Origin: Bacillus sp. ISL-45 | GTDB lineage: Bacteria > Bacillota > Bacilli > Bacillales > Cytobacillaceae | Direction of reading: 5' to 3' | Length of the DNA stretch: 64,000 bases | NCBI RefSeq assembly: GCF_018613195.1 | Contig: NZ_JAGGQQ010000008.1 | Span: 62,001 to 126,000 of the forward strand | Shown: piece after piece, positions 29,701 to 37,360 of the stretch | Layout of the letters: every line of letters begins with the position of its first letter | Numbering within the stretch: position 1 is the first letter of the stretch | Notes under the pieces: generated by a model | Database searches by the model: none | What the model saw: the letters and a program-made list of their open reading frames with translations, nothing else | What the model was told of the DNA's origin: nothing | Program-made: the position numbers and the translations under genes

Positions 29701-29820
29701 CGGGTAGTGTCAAGCACTGCACCAACCACTAGAAAGATCAGGAGGAATCTGGGTGGAGACAAGCACCGCACAGATCACTAGAAAGAGATCCAGAGAATCT
29801 GGGTGGAGACAGGTACTTTG
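29701..29820 (+). repeat. Imperfect 50-bp tandem repeat
   Basis: Copies begin at 29701, 29751 and 29801 with the words GGGTAGTGTCAAGCACTGC, GGGTGGAGACAAGCACCGC and GGGTGGAGACAGGTAC, and share CACTAGAAAGA and GAATCT. The third copy is truncated and runs into the ribosome site of the exonuclease gene. It fills the gap between two genes of one apparent operon. Confidence 0.8.
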
Positions 29821-29833
29821 AGAGGAGGCTCGC

Positions 29834-30499
29834 ATGTTTTTTCAACGAAAGAATATTTCCTGCCCGCTTACGTACGAAAAAATCCCTTTATCGACTAGAA
29901 TCGATGATCTGACATTTATTGTTTTCGACACAGAGACGACAGGGTTCCAGGTGGCGAGCACAGACCGGCTGATTGAAATTGGAGCCGTTCCGGTAAGCGG
30001 GATGAAGGTGATGGAAAATGACCGGTTTCAGACATATGTGAACCCGGAGCGACAAATTTCTCGGGAAATAATCGATTTTACTTCGATAACGAATGAAAAA
30101 GTTGCCGGTGCACCGGTGGCTTTAGAGGCGATACATGAGTTTTTTGACTACGTTGGGTCACACGAGGCAGTATGCCTTGTCGGGCACTATGTCGGCTTCG
30201 ATCACCTCGTGCTGAAGAGCGAACTGAAACGCGAAAAGCTGGCACTGAAAAAGCTGTTCACCATCGATACGCTCGATCTGATCGGCTTCATAGCCCCGTC
30301 CTACGATATGCGTGACCTGGAGCGATATGCGATGGCATTTGGCACACGTATTTATGACCGCCATAGCGCGGTTGGCGATGCATTGACCACAGCCTACCTG
30401 TTTACCGAATTGCTGCAGCAGTTCAAAGACCGGGGACATACCACCTGGGGAGAGCTGATTAAGGCTACCGAAAGCCAGATGCGGTCGATACAGTTTTAG
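29834..30499 (+). CDS. DnaQ-type 3'-5' exonuclease
   Basis: A 221-residue DEDDh exonuclease of the DNA polymerase III epsilon superfamily. Exo I is FIVFDTETTG, Exo II is GHYVGFDHLVL with the conserved Asp, and Exo III is YDRHSAVGDALTTAYLF with the catalytic His and Asp. A strong AGGAGG site precedes ATG 29834. An exonuclease of this kind commonly follows the symporter/CBS-nucleotidyltransferase pair in other bacteria; the reason for the association is unknown. It may act on RNA or DNA ends. Its 3' end is part of a 47-bp tandem repeat. Confidence 0.92.
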   Translation: MFFQRKNISCPLTYEKIPLSTRIDDLTFIVFDTETTGFQVASTDRLIEIGAVPVSGMKVMENDRFQTYVNPERQISREIIDFTSITNEKVAGAPVALEAIHEFFDYVGSHEAVCLVGHYVGFDHLVLKSELKREKLALKKLFTIDTLDLIGFIAPSYDMRDLERYAMAFGTRIYDRHSAVGDALTTAYLFTELLQQFKDRGHTTWGELIKATESQMRSIQF

Positions 30500-30600
30500 T
30501 GGGAACTAGGCATATCGGTCAGCGATACGGCGCGATGCAGTTTGGATAGAAACAAGGTATATCGGTTAGCGATATGTGTTCGATGCAGTTATGATAGGTA
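30481..30600 (+). repeat. Imperfect 47-bp tandem repeat spanning the exonuclease stop codon
   Basis: Three related blocks: GGTCGATACAGTTTTAG (inside the gene, with the TAG stop), GCGCGATGCAGTTTGGATAG and TTCGATGCAGTTATGATAGG. They are separated by the twin phrase ATATCGGTYAGCGATA at 30512 and 30559, 47 bp apart. The duplicated unit therefore starts inside the coding sequence. Confidence 0.7.
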
Positions 30601-30849
30601 GCAGCAACCACCCTCTTTGTTTGGATAAATATATAAAATACTACAGGGCAGTTCATTGACGTAACTGCTCTTTTCTATGGTTGAAATTCCTGAACTGGGA
30701 CATTAATGGAGAGCTGCATGACTCTAATGTTCGATTTGGTAAGATCAATATACTAAAATAGATATAGTCAGTGCAGGGGTCTTTGAGGGATACTAGCCGC
30801 TATTAATTAAATTAGGATACGTAAAATTAGCATGGAGGCAAGATGAAAT
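30500..30849 (+). other. Gap after the exonuclease gene
   Basis: About 350 bases containing the tail of the 47-bp repeat, a terminator at 30646-30675 and an AT-rich lead to the next gene. No other gene was seen. Confidence 0.55.
30646..30675 (+). terminator. Terminator of the symporter cluster
   Basis: GGGCAGTT pairs with AACTGCTC (one G-U) over a 9-base loop, followed by TTTTC. Confidence 0.7.
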
Positions 30850-31170
30850 ATGATAGGAAATAGGCTTAAAAAGGTAGTTTTCTCCACGATACTAACGGGT
30901 TTGATATCGATCGTATTCTTTGTTATTCCTGTAATTTTCATTGGGGGAGTTATATATTCACTAGTAATAAATCCTGTTCCTGCAGCTGGTAAAATGTTCG
31001 ATTATCTTAAGCATATTTCTTTTATGATTCTAAGTGGAATAGTGGGCTGGATGGGTTCTGCATATTTTGTCTATGGTGAATTGAATTTGTCTAACTTGTA
31101 TCTAGTAACTTTTTTTACATTTGTATACTACACTATTTATCTATTCTTAAATAATTATATGGACGAATAA
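30850..31170 (+). CDS. Hypothetical membrane protein
   Basis: A 106-residue protein made largely of four hydrophobic segments (about 10-36, 52-72, 80-98). No family is recognised. The GGAGG site at 30834-30838 is 11 bases from ATG 30850, acceptable but long. A terminator shared with the convergent LysM gene follows. It lacks the gene order conservation of its neighbours, so it may be strain-specific. Confidence 0.65.
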   Translation: MIGNRLKKVVFSTILTGLISIVFFVIPVIFIGGVIYSLVINPVPAAGKMFDYLKHISFMILSGIVGWMGSAYFVYGELNLSNLYLVTFFTFVYYTIYLFLNNYMDE

Positions 31171-31195
31171 TGGCTGAATGCCCTTTTTGAAGCGC

Positions 31196-31236
31196 AAAAA
31201 AATGCTTAGAGTTCTCTATACTCCAAGCATTTTTTA
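31196..31236. terminator. Bidirectional terminator between convergent genes
   Basis: AAAAAATGCTT pairs with AAGCATTTTTT, giving a T run on both strands. Confidence 0.85.
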
Positions 31237-31245
31237 CTAACCATT

Positions 31246-32040
31246 TCAGTTTAATTGCATATCAATCAACGCACCATTTTTATAAGAAGCGAGGACACGC
31301 TGTCCTGCCAGCTCCTCATACTTCCGTGCTGTCTTATAGGAAACCTTCAACGGAACTGCTTCCCCGTCCGTCTCAAACTCAACGGTGAAATTATCGGCTG
31401 CCCCGGTAACGGTTGCTTTCATGAATTGTATTTCACCGGGAATGACCAGCTGCTGGCCGATCAGCACCATGTCTTCCTTCAGCCTGTTAGCCTGCTTTAA
31501 TTCTTTCAAACTTACACCGAATCGCTGGGAAATGTTGAACAGTGTATCCCCGGGATTGACGACGTAAATCCCCTCAGCCGTTTCGAAACCATGAGTCGGT
31601 ACTATAAGGGCTTGTCCAACATAAATAGAGTCACTGGCTAATTTATTTTCACTTTTTAAATCCTTCACGGTTACCCCGTATTTTTTTGACAGGGAGAACA
31701 ATGTATCTCCTTTTTTCACAATATAAACACCCGCTTCAGCCTCGAGAGGTACCTCCAGCTGCTGCCCGGCTCTAATGAAATCTGATGATAGTGAGTTCAC
31801 TTCCTGAAGCATCTCAACCGATGTATCGAATTCCTTAGCCAGGCTGTATAGTGTATCGCCTTTTTTGACGGTATAAAAAGATCCGATTGCATCTGTCTTC
31901 TTTTGGCCGAAACCAAGCAGCAATCCCGCTGCCACCGAACCGGCTACAGCTGCACCGATCAGCTTTCTGTTCCGTTTCAAGGTCACTTTGCGTTTTTGCT
32001 CTCTGATTCTCTGTTTTCTAGTCTGTCTGTAGGTAATCAA
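31246..32040 (-). CDS. Protein with three LysM domains
   Basis: A 264-residue protein with a basic N-terminus (about 1-28), a membrane or signal helix (about 29-45) and three LysM peptidoglycan-binding motifs. These begin FYTVKKGDTLYSLAKEF, VYIVKKGDTLFSLSKKY and IYVVNPGDTLFNISQRF. A short beta-rich tail follows. No catalytic domain is present, so it may tether or sense cell wall. The TTG start follows a GGGGGAG site. The position beside spoIIID could suggest a sporulation role, but no proof is seen. Confidence 0.85.
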   Translation of the reverse strand: MITYRQTRKQRIREQKRKVTLKRNRKLIGAAVAGSVAAGLLLGFGQKKTDAIGSFYTVKKGDTLYSLAKEFDTSVEMLQEVNSLSSDFIRAGQQLEVPLEAEAGVYIVKKGDTLFSLSKKYGVTVKDLKSENKLASDSIYVGQALIVPTHGFETAEGIYVVNPGDTLFNISQRFGVSLKELKQANRLKEDMVLIGQQLVIPGEIQFMKATVTGAADNFTVEFETDGEAVPLKVSYKTARKYEELAGQRVLASYKNGALIDMQLN

Positions 32041-32432
32041 GTCTCTTCTCCCCCAATAAAAAAATAACTCCTCAACAGAAATTCGGGAAGGAACAGGTTT
32101 TTTTGTACATAATAATGGGTAAACAGGAAAGTTTTTCTGCTAAAAATAGTTGAATTTTTCAAAAAACTTCACAATACCTTGTCCCTATTGCTTTTTTCGT
32201 GCATATATCCTCAACCAAGCTAATAAAATGTTACAAACCTGACAAAGAGAGTGTTTGAGGTGAGGAATCGTTTGAACAATATGAGGATTCAGCCGGGGAC
32301 ATGATTAATCTTAGTAATATCCAGAAGGACCAACCTTCTGCCGCAGCGGAATTTTTGCGGAATGCAATATTAGCCGATAAAAGCGAGTCTCATTTCACAC
32401 TTCTCACATCCAATTTAGGGAGGGCGAGTGGT
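32041..32432 (+). other. Divergent gap between the LysM gene and spoIIID
   Basis: About 390 bases. It includes a possible sigma-E promoter for spoIIID: CTATTG near 32184, about 15 bases before CATATATCC at 32202. An open frame runs into spoIIID from 32301 but is not supported by a ribosome site. No repeat was seen. Confidence 0.45.
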
Positions 32433-32705
32433 GTGCACGATTACATCAAAGAGAGAACAATCAAGATTGGAAAGTATATCGTGGAGACGAGAAAAACAGT
32501 TCGCGTCATAGCGAAGGAGTTTGGCGTATCCAAAAGTACAGTCCATAAAGACCTGACAGAAAGATTGCCTGAGATCAACCCTGACCTTGCCAATGAAGTA
32601 AAAGAGATTCTCGATTATCATAAATCAATCCGTCATTTGAGAGGCGGCGAAGCCACGAAAATGAAGTATCGCAAAGAGGAAAGGGAAGAAGAGCCGGTTA
32701 AGTGA
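32433..32705 (+). CDS. spoIIID: Sporulation transcription factor SpoIIID
   Basis: Mother-cell DNA-binding regulator that modulates sigma-E and sigma-K genes. The 90-residue product is nearly identical in its core to B. subtilis SpoIIID: MHDYIKERTIKIGKYIVET, the helix-turn-helix VRVIAKEFGVSKSTVHKDLT and the basic C-terminal helix. GTG 32433 lies 8 bases after GGGAGGG and gives exactly the known N-terminus, so the longer upstream frame is rejected. It is followed by mbl, as in B. subtilis. Confidence 0.97.
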   Translation: MHDYIKERTIKIGKYIVETRKTVRVIAKEFGVSKSTVHKDLTERLPEINPDLANEVKEILDYHKSIRHLRGGEATKMKYRKEEREEEPVK

Positions 32706-32768
32706 AAAAAGATTGAAACTAACAGATTGGAGGGAACGTAATTCAGCTGTGTGAACATTGCCGACATA

Positions 32769-32810
32769 AAAATGAAAAATGCCCAGCTTAGATCCAGAAA
32801 AGCCGGGCAT
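32769..32810 (-). terminator. Minus-strand terminator-like hairpin with no known gene
   Basis: ATGCCCAGCTT pairs with AAGCCGGGCAT (one mismatch) around a 9-base loop. Read on the minus strand it is followed by TTTTTCATTTTT. On the plus strand there is no T run. Confidence 0.6.
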
Positions 32811-33000
32811 CGCCACAAAAGGCGTGTATGATTCTGCTTTTATACATAGCGGAGGCTGCCGCCTTTTCATTATGGAAAAAAGCGGACAAGCCCTCTTTAT
32901 CGGCTGAACAAGTGCTTCTGAAATACTCAGCCTTTTAATTGTGACAAATTTAAACAAAATGTTTCAAATTTTTCAGCTGGAAGTTACTTATTTACTATTG

Positions 33001-33030
33001 TTGTGATAAAATAAACAATTAGGGTAGAAT
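33001..33030 (+). promoter_or_regulatory. Candidate sigma-A promoter of mbl
   Basis: TTGTGA at 33001-33006, an 18-bp spacer and TAGAAT at 33025-33030. The leader to the start codon is about 130 bases. Confidence 0.55.
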
Positions 33031-33168
33031 ATGGTTCGCAGATTGCGGCAGCGTCTGTGTAATCTCGGACATCGCGATCTATTTTTACATAGATGAGGCT
33101 TTTCGTCAGCTGAGATCACGAGGCTTAATCAGCCGCAGCCAGCCATTTGTCAAGGAGGAAAAAGCAAA

Positions 33169-34173
33169 ATGTTTGCAAGGGATATCGGGATTGACCTTGG
33201 TACAGCTAATGTGTTGATCCATGTTAAAGGTCGAGGAATTGTCTTGAATGAACCGTCTGTTGTGGCGATTGATAAGAACACGAACAAGGTTTTGGCTGTT
33301 GGGGAAGAGGCGCGCAAAATGGTTGGGCGTACACCCGGCAATATCGTAGCGATTCGCCCGTTGAAGGATGGGGTTATCGCGGACTTCGATGTAACGGAGT
33401 CTATGCTTAAACATTTTATCAATAAATTGAACGTAAAAGGCTTCCTTTCCAAGCCGCGAATCCTGATTTGCTGTCCGACGAACATTACGAGCGTGGAGCA
33501 GAAAGCGATCAAGGAAGCAGCTGAAAAAAGCGGCGGCAAGAAGGTTTACCTTGAAGAAGAGCCAAAGGTTGCGGCAATCGGCGCTGGCATGGACATCTTC
33601 CAGCCTAGCGGGAACATGGTTGTGGATATCGGCGGCGGCACGACGGATGTAGCTGTCCTGTCAATGGGGGACATCGTTACATCGCAATCGATTAAAATGG
33701 CCGGTGACAAATTCGACGCTGAAATTTTAAGCTACATTAAACGTGAATATAAGCTGTTGATCGGTGAGAGAACAGCTGAAAATATTAAAATCCAAATCGG
33801 GACAGTCTTCCCGGGCAGCCGCAGTGAGGAAATGGAAATCCGCGGCCGTGATATGGTGTCCGGACTTCCGCGCACGATTACAGTTCGTTCTGAAGAGATC
33901 GAAAAGGCATTAAGGGAATCTGTTGCAGTGATCGTTCAGGCAGCGAAAACGGTACTGGAAAAAACTCCGCCTGAATTGTCCGCTGACATCATTGACCGAG
34001 GCGTCATTCTGACGGGCGGCGGAGCCTTGCTTCATGGCATCGACCAGCTGATGCAGGAAGAGCTGAAGGTGCCGGTATTGATTGCGGATAACCCGATGGA
34101 TTGTGTCGCTATCGGCACAGGCATCATGCTTGATAACATCGACCGGATCGCAGGTCGCCGCAGAATCGTCTAA
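33169..34173 (+). CDS. mbl: MreB-like cell-shape protein Mbl
   Basis: Bacterial actin homologue that forms filaments under the membrane and guides lateral-wall synthesis. The 334-residue product has the actin-fold ATP-binding motifs DIGIDLGTANVLIHVKG (phosphate 1), VVDIGGGTTDVAVLS (phosphate 2) and GVILTGGGALLHGIDQL (adenosine). Location after spoIIID identifies Mbl rather than MreB or MreBH. CAAGGAGGAAAAAGC serves as ribosome site. A strong terminator follows. Confidence 0.97.
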   Translation: MFARDIGIDLGTANVLIHVKGRGIVLNEPSVVAIDKNTNKVLAVGEEARKMVGRTPGNIVAIRPLKDGVIADFDVTESMLKHFINKLNVKGFLSKPRILICCPTNITSVEQKAIKEAAEKSGGKKVYLEEEPKVAAIGAGMDIFQPSGNMVVDIGGGTTDVAVLSMGDIVTSQSIKMAGDKFDAEILSYIKREYKLLIGERTAENIKIQIGTVFPGSRSEEMEIRGRDMVSGLPRTITVRSEEIEKALRESVAVIVQAAKTVLEKTPPELSADIIDRGVILTGGGALLHGIDQLMQEELKVPVLIADNPMDCVAIGTGIMLDNIDRIAGRRRIV

Positions 34174-34179
34174 AATAAA

Positions 34180-34226
34180 ATCTGGAATTGCTTCGGTAAA
34201 ATTACTGAAGGATTCCAGATTTTTTT
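34180..34226 (+). terminator. Terminator after mbl
   Basis: ATCTGGAAT pairs with ATTCCAGAT, extended by an inner CTTCGGT/ACTGAAG stem, followed by TTTTTT. Confidence 0.9.
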
Positions 34227-34264
34227 GGTTGAAATTAGAATGTACTAAATTTACTTTGAGAATT

Positions 34265-34383
34265 GTCCAGCTCCAGCGCCTTGCCCCTCGAGACGCTTCG
34301 TTCCTGCCAATGAAGTCAAAGAACGACTTCACTGTCAGGCCCTCCAGCGCTTGTCGGAGTTGGGCAGTCGCCTCCTCTTTTCG
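34265..34383 (+). repeat. Bacillaceae intergenic repeat, copy 2
   Basis: GTCCAGCTCCAGCGCCTTGCC to the GCGCTTGTCGGAGTTGGGCA block. It shares the GAAGTC-N7-GACTTC hairpin (34312-34330) with the copy in the atp operon. It is immediately followed by another copy. Confidence 0.85.
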
Positions 34384-34386
34384 AAT

Positions 34387-34643
34387 TGTCTAGTGTCGCC
34401 TCCTAGAAACTCCGAAACTTCAACTCCGCCGGCAGAAGCAAAAAGCGCTTCTTTGTCGGAGTCTCCAGTTTCTGCGTTTCTAAGCAGTCGGCTATACTTT
34501 TCGAGTTCGGTCCTGCCAATGAAGTCAAAGAACGACTTCACTGTCAGGCCCTCCGAGGAACAGGATGTGCTAGACCCGCCAGCCACAGGACGTGGCGCTT
34601 TAAGGCGGGCAGCGCTTGTCGGGACAGACCAAGGCGCTTGCGC
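34387..34643 (+). repeat. Bacillaceae intergenic repeat, copy 3, enlarged by insertions
   Basis: It starts TTGTCTAGTGTCGCCTCC and ends GACCAAGGCGCTTGCGC. It carries the same 43-bp block (CCTGCCAATGAAGTCAAAGA onward) as copy 2 exactly 199 bp later. Two extra stretches, about 34400-34500 and 34553-34610, are absent from the other copies. The second has its own inverted repeat (CCCGCC/GGCGGG). Confidence 0.8.
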
Positions 34644-34698
34644 AATTCGGTTTTACCCATTTTTTCTGGAATAAAACCCAAAATCCTACATTTTCCTG

Positions 34699-34725
34699 CA
34701 AATTTTTAATGTTTCTTGCCGATAT
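34699..34725 (+). promoter_or_regulatory. Sigma-D promoter of flhO-flhP
   Basis: CAAA at 34699-34702, a 15-bp spacer and a perfect GCCGATAT at 34718-34725, the sigma-D pattern TAAA-N15-GCCGATAT. The B. subtilis flhO/flhP pair also belongs to the sigma-D motility regulon. Confidence 0.8.
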
Positions 34726-34797
34726 ATTTCTTATAATAGAGAGTAGTGAAAAAATTACCTGTTCAATCAGGTGTTTTTCCAAAAAGGGTGTGAAACT

Positions 34798-35616
34798 ATG
34801 TTCAGAGGTTTTTATACAGTAGCTTCCGGGATGCTGGCGCAGCAGCGCAGGACGGAAATGCTGACGAATAATATGTCAAATGCCAATACGCCGGGGTATA
34901 AAGCTGATCAGGCGGGAATGCGGGCGTTCCCGGAAATGCTGCTTCAGCGCTTTGACAAGCAGCAAATCCCTACAGAGAATGGGCTGAATTTGCCGTTCAA
35001 CAGGGAGATTGGCACAATCAATACAGGTGTATACATGCAGGAAGCGGTCCCGAAATTCATCCAGGGTGATTTGCGCGAAACGGGCCGGAAGACAGATGTA
35101 GCATTGCTCGATATAAATATGCCTGAAAATGGCTCAGTGTTTTTTACAGTAAGCAACGCGGACGGCACAGTTCGTTATACAAGGAATGGGAATTTCACGA
35201 TTGATGCACAGGGGTATTTGACGACTGGCAGCGGCCACTATGTGCTCGATTCTGCTGGCCAGCAAATCCAGCTCTCGAGCGACCGTTTTACCGTCTCTGA
35301 AGGCGGGATCCTGACAGGTGAAAATGGTGAGAGTGCAGCTCTTGGTGTTGCCTATTCGAACAATCCGCTGCGGATGGTAAAAGAAGGCGACGGGCTGTTC
35401 CGCACAGAAGATGGCGGCGAATTGCCGTTTGCTAATGGCAACGCTGGCGTCCAGTTCAGGACACAGCAGGGTTTCCTTGAGCAGTCCAACGTTGATATCA
35501 GCAGGACGATGACCGACATGATGTCAGCCTATCGAGCTTTCGAAGCGAACCAAAAGATTCTCCAGGCTTATGATAAAAGCATGGAAAAAGCTGCGAACGA
35601 AATCGGAAGGCTATAG
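34798..35616 (+). CDS. flhO: Flagellar hook-basal body protein FlhO
   Basis: A 272-residue rod/hook family protein (FlgG/FlgF-like). The N-terminal signature is MLTNNMSNANTPGYKADQAG, and the C-terminal one is QSNVDISRTMTDMMSAYRAFEANQKILQAY, both typical of axial flagellar proteins. ATG 34798 is 7 bases after AAGGGTG. An in-frame ATG at 34771 would precede the ribosome site. It lies downstream of a sigma-D promoter and pairs with flhP, so motility-linked expression is expected. It is probably part of the distal rod. Confidence 0.94.
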   Translation: MFRGFYTVASGMLAQQRRTEMLTNNMSNANTPGYKADQAGMRAFPEMLLQRFDKQQIPTENGLNLPFNREIGTINTGVYMQEAVPKFIQGDLRETGRKTDVALLDINMPENGSVFFTVSNADGTVRYTRNGNFTIDAQGYLTTGSGHYVLDSAGQQIQLSSDRFTVSEGGILTGENGESAALGVAYSNNPLRMVKEGDGLFRTEDGGELPFANGNAGVQFRTQQGFLEQSNVDISRTMTDMMSAYRAFEANQKILQAYDKSMEKAANEIGRL

Positions 35617-35680
35617 AATTCTGGATCAAATTTTAAAAGGAATCGCTCTCCTACACTGGAAGCGCATTGAGGTATAAAAT

Positions 35681-36529
35681 ATGAACAGAACAATGTTTAC
35701 CGCAACCAATACTTTATCCCAGCTGCAAAAGCAGATGGACATGATCAGCAACAACCTGGCAAATATCGATACTGCCGGGTACAAACGCCGGGAAGCTTCC
35801 TTTACCGACCTGCTTGTACAGGAATACAGGAACCAGCCTAATAATGCGCTTGAGCCGCAGAATCGGATGACACCATTTAATATTCGCCAGGGGAATGGGG
35901 CAAGATTAGGCCAGATACAGATGAATCTGTCGCAAGGCAATATCAAAACGACGGATAGGCCATTGGATACTGCTTTTACGGCAGAAGGCCAATTTTACCG
36001 GGCGATGGTCCAGAATGAAGACGGCAGCTCAGCGATGCGATTGACACGAAATGGTTCACTTTACCTGTCGCCACTTTCTGATAATGAGTCAATGCTTGTC
36101 AATAGCGACGGGCACGCGCTCCTTGACGAGAACAACCAGCCAATCACCATTACAGGGAATGTCAAAAACTTCACTATAAATAAATCAGGCCTTTTAACAG
36201 CCGAAATGTACAATGGGACAAGCCAAGAAGTGAATCTTGGTGTAGTATTGATTAATAAGCCTCAATTTTTAGAGCAAAAAGGGGCGAATCTGCTTGGGTT
36301 GCCAGACAATCTGGCTGAGCTTGGCGTAACGGAGGAAGAGGTCATGACGAACCTGACAGGCCCTCTGAGGAATCAAATCGCCATCCAGCAAGGTGTCCTC
36401 GAGCAATCGAATGTAGATGTGAGTAAAGAAATGACGGATTTAATCAATGTACAGCGGAGCTATCAGTTCCACTCAAAATCGATAACACTGGCCGATCAAA
36501 TGCTCGGACTAGTGAATGGAATCCGTTAA
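35681..36529 (+). CDS. flhP: Flagellar hook-basal body protein FlhP
   Basis: A 282-residue paralogue of FlhO. The N-terminal axial motif is MDMISNNLANIDTAGYKRRE, and the C-terminal one is LEQSNVDVSKEMTDLINVQRSYQFHSKSI. It is thought to complete the rod at the hook junction. GAGGT lies upstream of ATG 35681, and 64 bases separate it from flhO without a terminator, so they share the sigma-D transcript. The next gene starts 19 bases later. Confidence 0.94.
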   Translation: MNRTMFTATNTLSQLQKQMDMISNNLANIDTAGYKRREASFTDLLVQEYRNQPNNALEPQNRMTPFNIRQGNGARLGQIQMNLSQGNIKTTDRPLDTAFTAEGQFYRAMVQNEDGSSAMRLTRNGSLYLSPLSDNESMLVNSDGHALLDENNQPITITGNVKNFTINKSGLLTAEMYNGTSQEVNLGVVLINKPQFLEQKGANLLGLPDNLAELGVTEEEVMTNLTGPLRNQIAIQQGVLEQSNVDVSKEMTDLINVQRSYQFHSKSITLADQMLGLVNGIR

Positions 36530-36548
36530 GAGGGGAAGAACAATCAAA

Positions 36549-36809
36549 ATGGCTTTGAACGAGAATAATCAAGAAGCAATAACGCGTGAAGAAGTGAAAA
36601 AGAACAAGAAGACACGCGAAAAAAAGAAAAGAATCCGGGTTCGCCTTATTCCGATCTGGCTTCGGATTATGATTGTGGTCCTTCTGTTAGCCGCAAGTGT
36701 CGTGCTGGGCGCCATGTTCGGTTATGCCGTGATGGGCGGCGGCGAAGCGAAGGATGTTTTTGAAAAGTCAACTTGGAGTCATATTATTGATTTGGTTAAT
36801 AGAGAATAA
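36549..36809 (+). CDS. Small basic membrane protein annotated as RNA polymerase-associated (EpuA type)
   Basis: An 86-residue protein with a lysine/arginine-rich cytoplasmic N-terminus (KKNKKTREKKKRIRVRLIPI), one membrane helix (about 41-62) and a short outer tail. This pattern matches the family usually named DNA-directed RNA polymerase subunit beta (EpuA, PF11772), which is a misleading name: no polymerase sequence is present. ATG 36549 follows GAGGGGAAG. ATG 36516, overlapping flhP, is possible. A terminator follows. Confidence 0.8.
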   Translation: MALNENNQEAITREEVKKNKKTREKKKRIRVRLIPIWLRIMIVVLLLAASVVLGAMFGYAVMGGGEAKDVFEKSTWSHIIDLVNRE

Positions 36810-36816
36810 TTTTCGG

Positions 36817-36845
36817 AAGGAAGGGAGATTTCCCTTCCTTTTTAT
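36817..36845 (+). terminator. Terminator of the flhO-flhP transcript
   Basis: AAGGAAGGGA pairs perfectly with TCCCTTCCTT over a 4-base loop, with TTT after. Confidence 0.9.
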
Positions 36846-36895
36846 TTGGTTTATTTAGTACAATGGTTAGTAAGTATTAGTAGGAGGTACTAAAA

Positions 36896-37318
36896 ATGTT
36901 GGACATTACTCAAATCAAAGAAATCATCCCGCACCGCTATCCATTTTTACTTGTTGATAAAATTGTCGAAATCGAAGAAGGGAAAAGGGCAGTCGGCATT
37001 AAGAATGTAACGGCAAACGAAGAATTCTTCAACGGCCATTTCCCTGATTACCCTGTCATGCCCGGTGTGCTAATCGTCGAAGCATTGGCGCAGGTTGGAG
37101 CAGTTGCTGTTTTGAAGCTAGAAGAAAACCGCGGCAAAATTGGCTTCTTCGCCGGCATCGACAACTGCCGGTTTAAAAGGCAGGTTAAACCAGGAGACCA
37201 GCTCAGGCTGGAAGTGGAAATGATCAAGCTGCGCGGGCCAATTGGAAAAGGAAAAGCCGTAGCTACAGTTGATGGCGAGCTGGCTTGTGAAGCGGAAATT
37301 ACATTTGCGATAAAGTAA
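36896..37318 (+). CDS. fabZ: 3-hydroxyacyl-[acyl-carrier-protein] dehydratase
   Basis: Cytosolic hot-dog-fold enzyme that dehydrates beta-hydroxyacyl-ACP in fatty acid elongation. The 140-residue product shows [13 protein letters not shown], the active-site His in [20 protein letters not shown], and the catalytic Glu in the same segment. GGAGGT is 8 bases before ATG. It is a single gene with terminators on both sides. The order flhP-fabZ matches B. subtilis. Confidence 0.97.
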   Translation: MLDITQIKEIIPHRYPFLLVDKIVEIEEGKRAVGIKNVTANEEFFNGHFPDYPVMPGVLIVEALAQVGAVAVLKLEENRGKIGFFAGIDNCRFKRQVKPGDQLRLEVEMIKLRGPIGKGKAVATVDGELACEAEITFAIK

Positions 37319-37326
37319 ATTATGGA

Positions 37327-37360
37327 GGGAACCCAATTTTGAGTTGGGTCCTTTTTTTTT
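37327..37360 (+). terminator. Terminator after fabZ
   Basis: GGGAACCCAA pairs with TTGGGTCC (bulged) and is followed by nine Ts. Confidence 0.88.

Larger units (their letters stand above)
32706..33168 (+). other. Gap between spoIIID and mbl
   Basis: About 460 bases. It contains a strong hairpin whose T run is on the minus strand (32769-32810), a small GC hairpin near 32849-32865 and the mbl promoter at 33001. No gene was found on the minus strand that would use the hairpin. Confidence 0.55.

Noticed and set aside
32301-32432. Longer N-terminus for SpoIIID
   Set aside because: The GTG at 32433 with GGGAGGG gives exactly the known SpoIIID start; the extension has no site.
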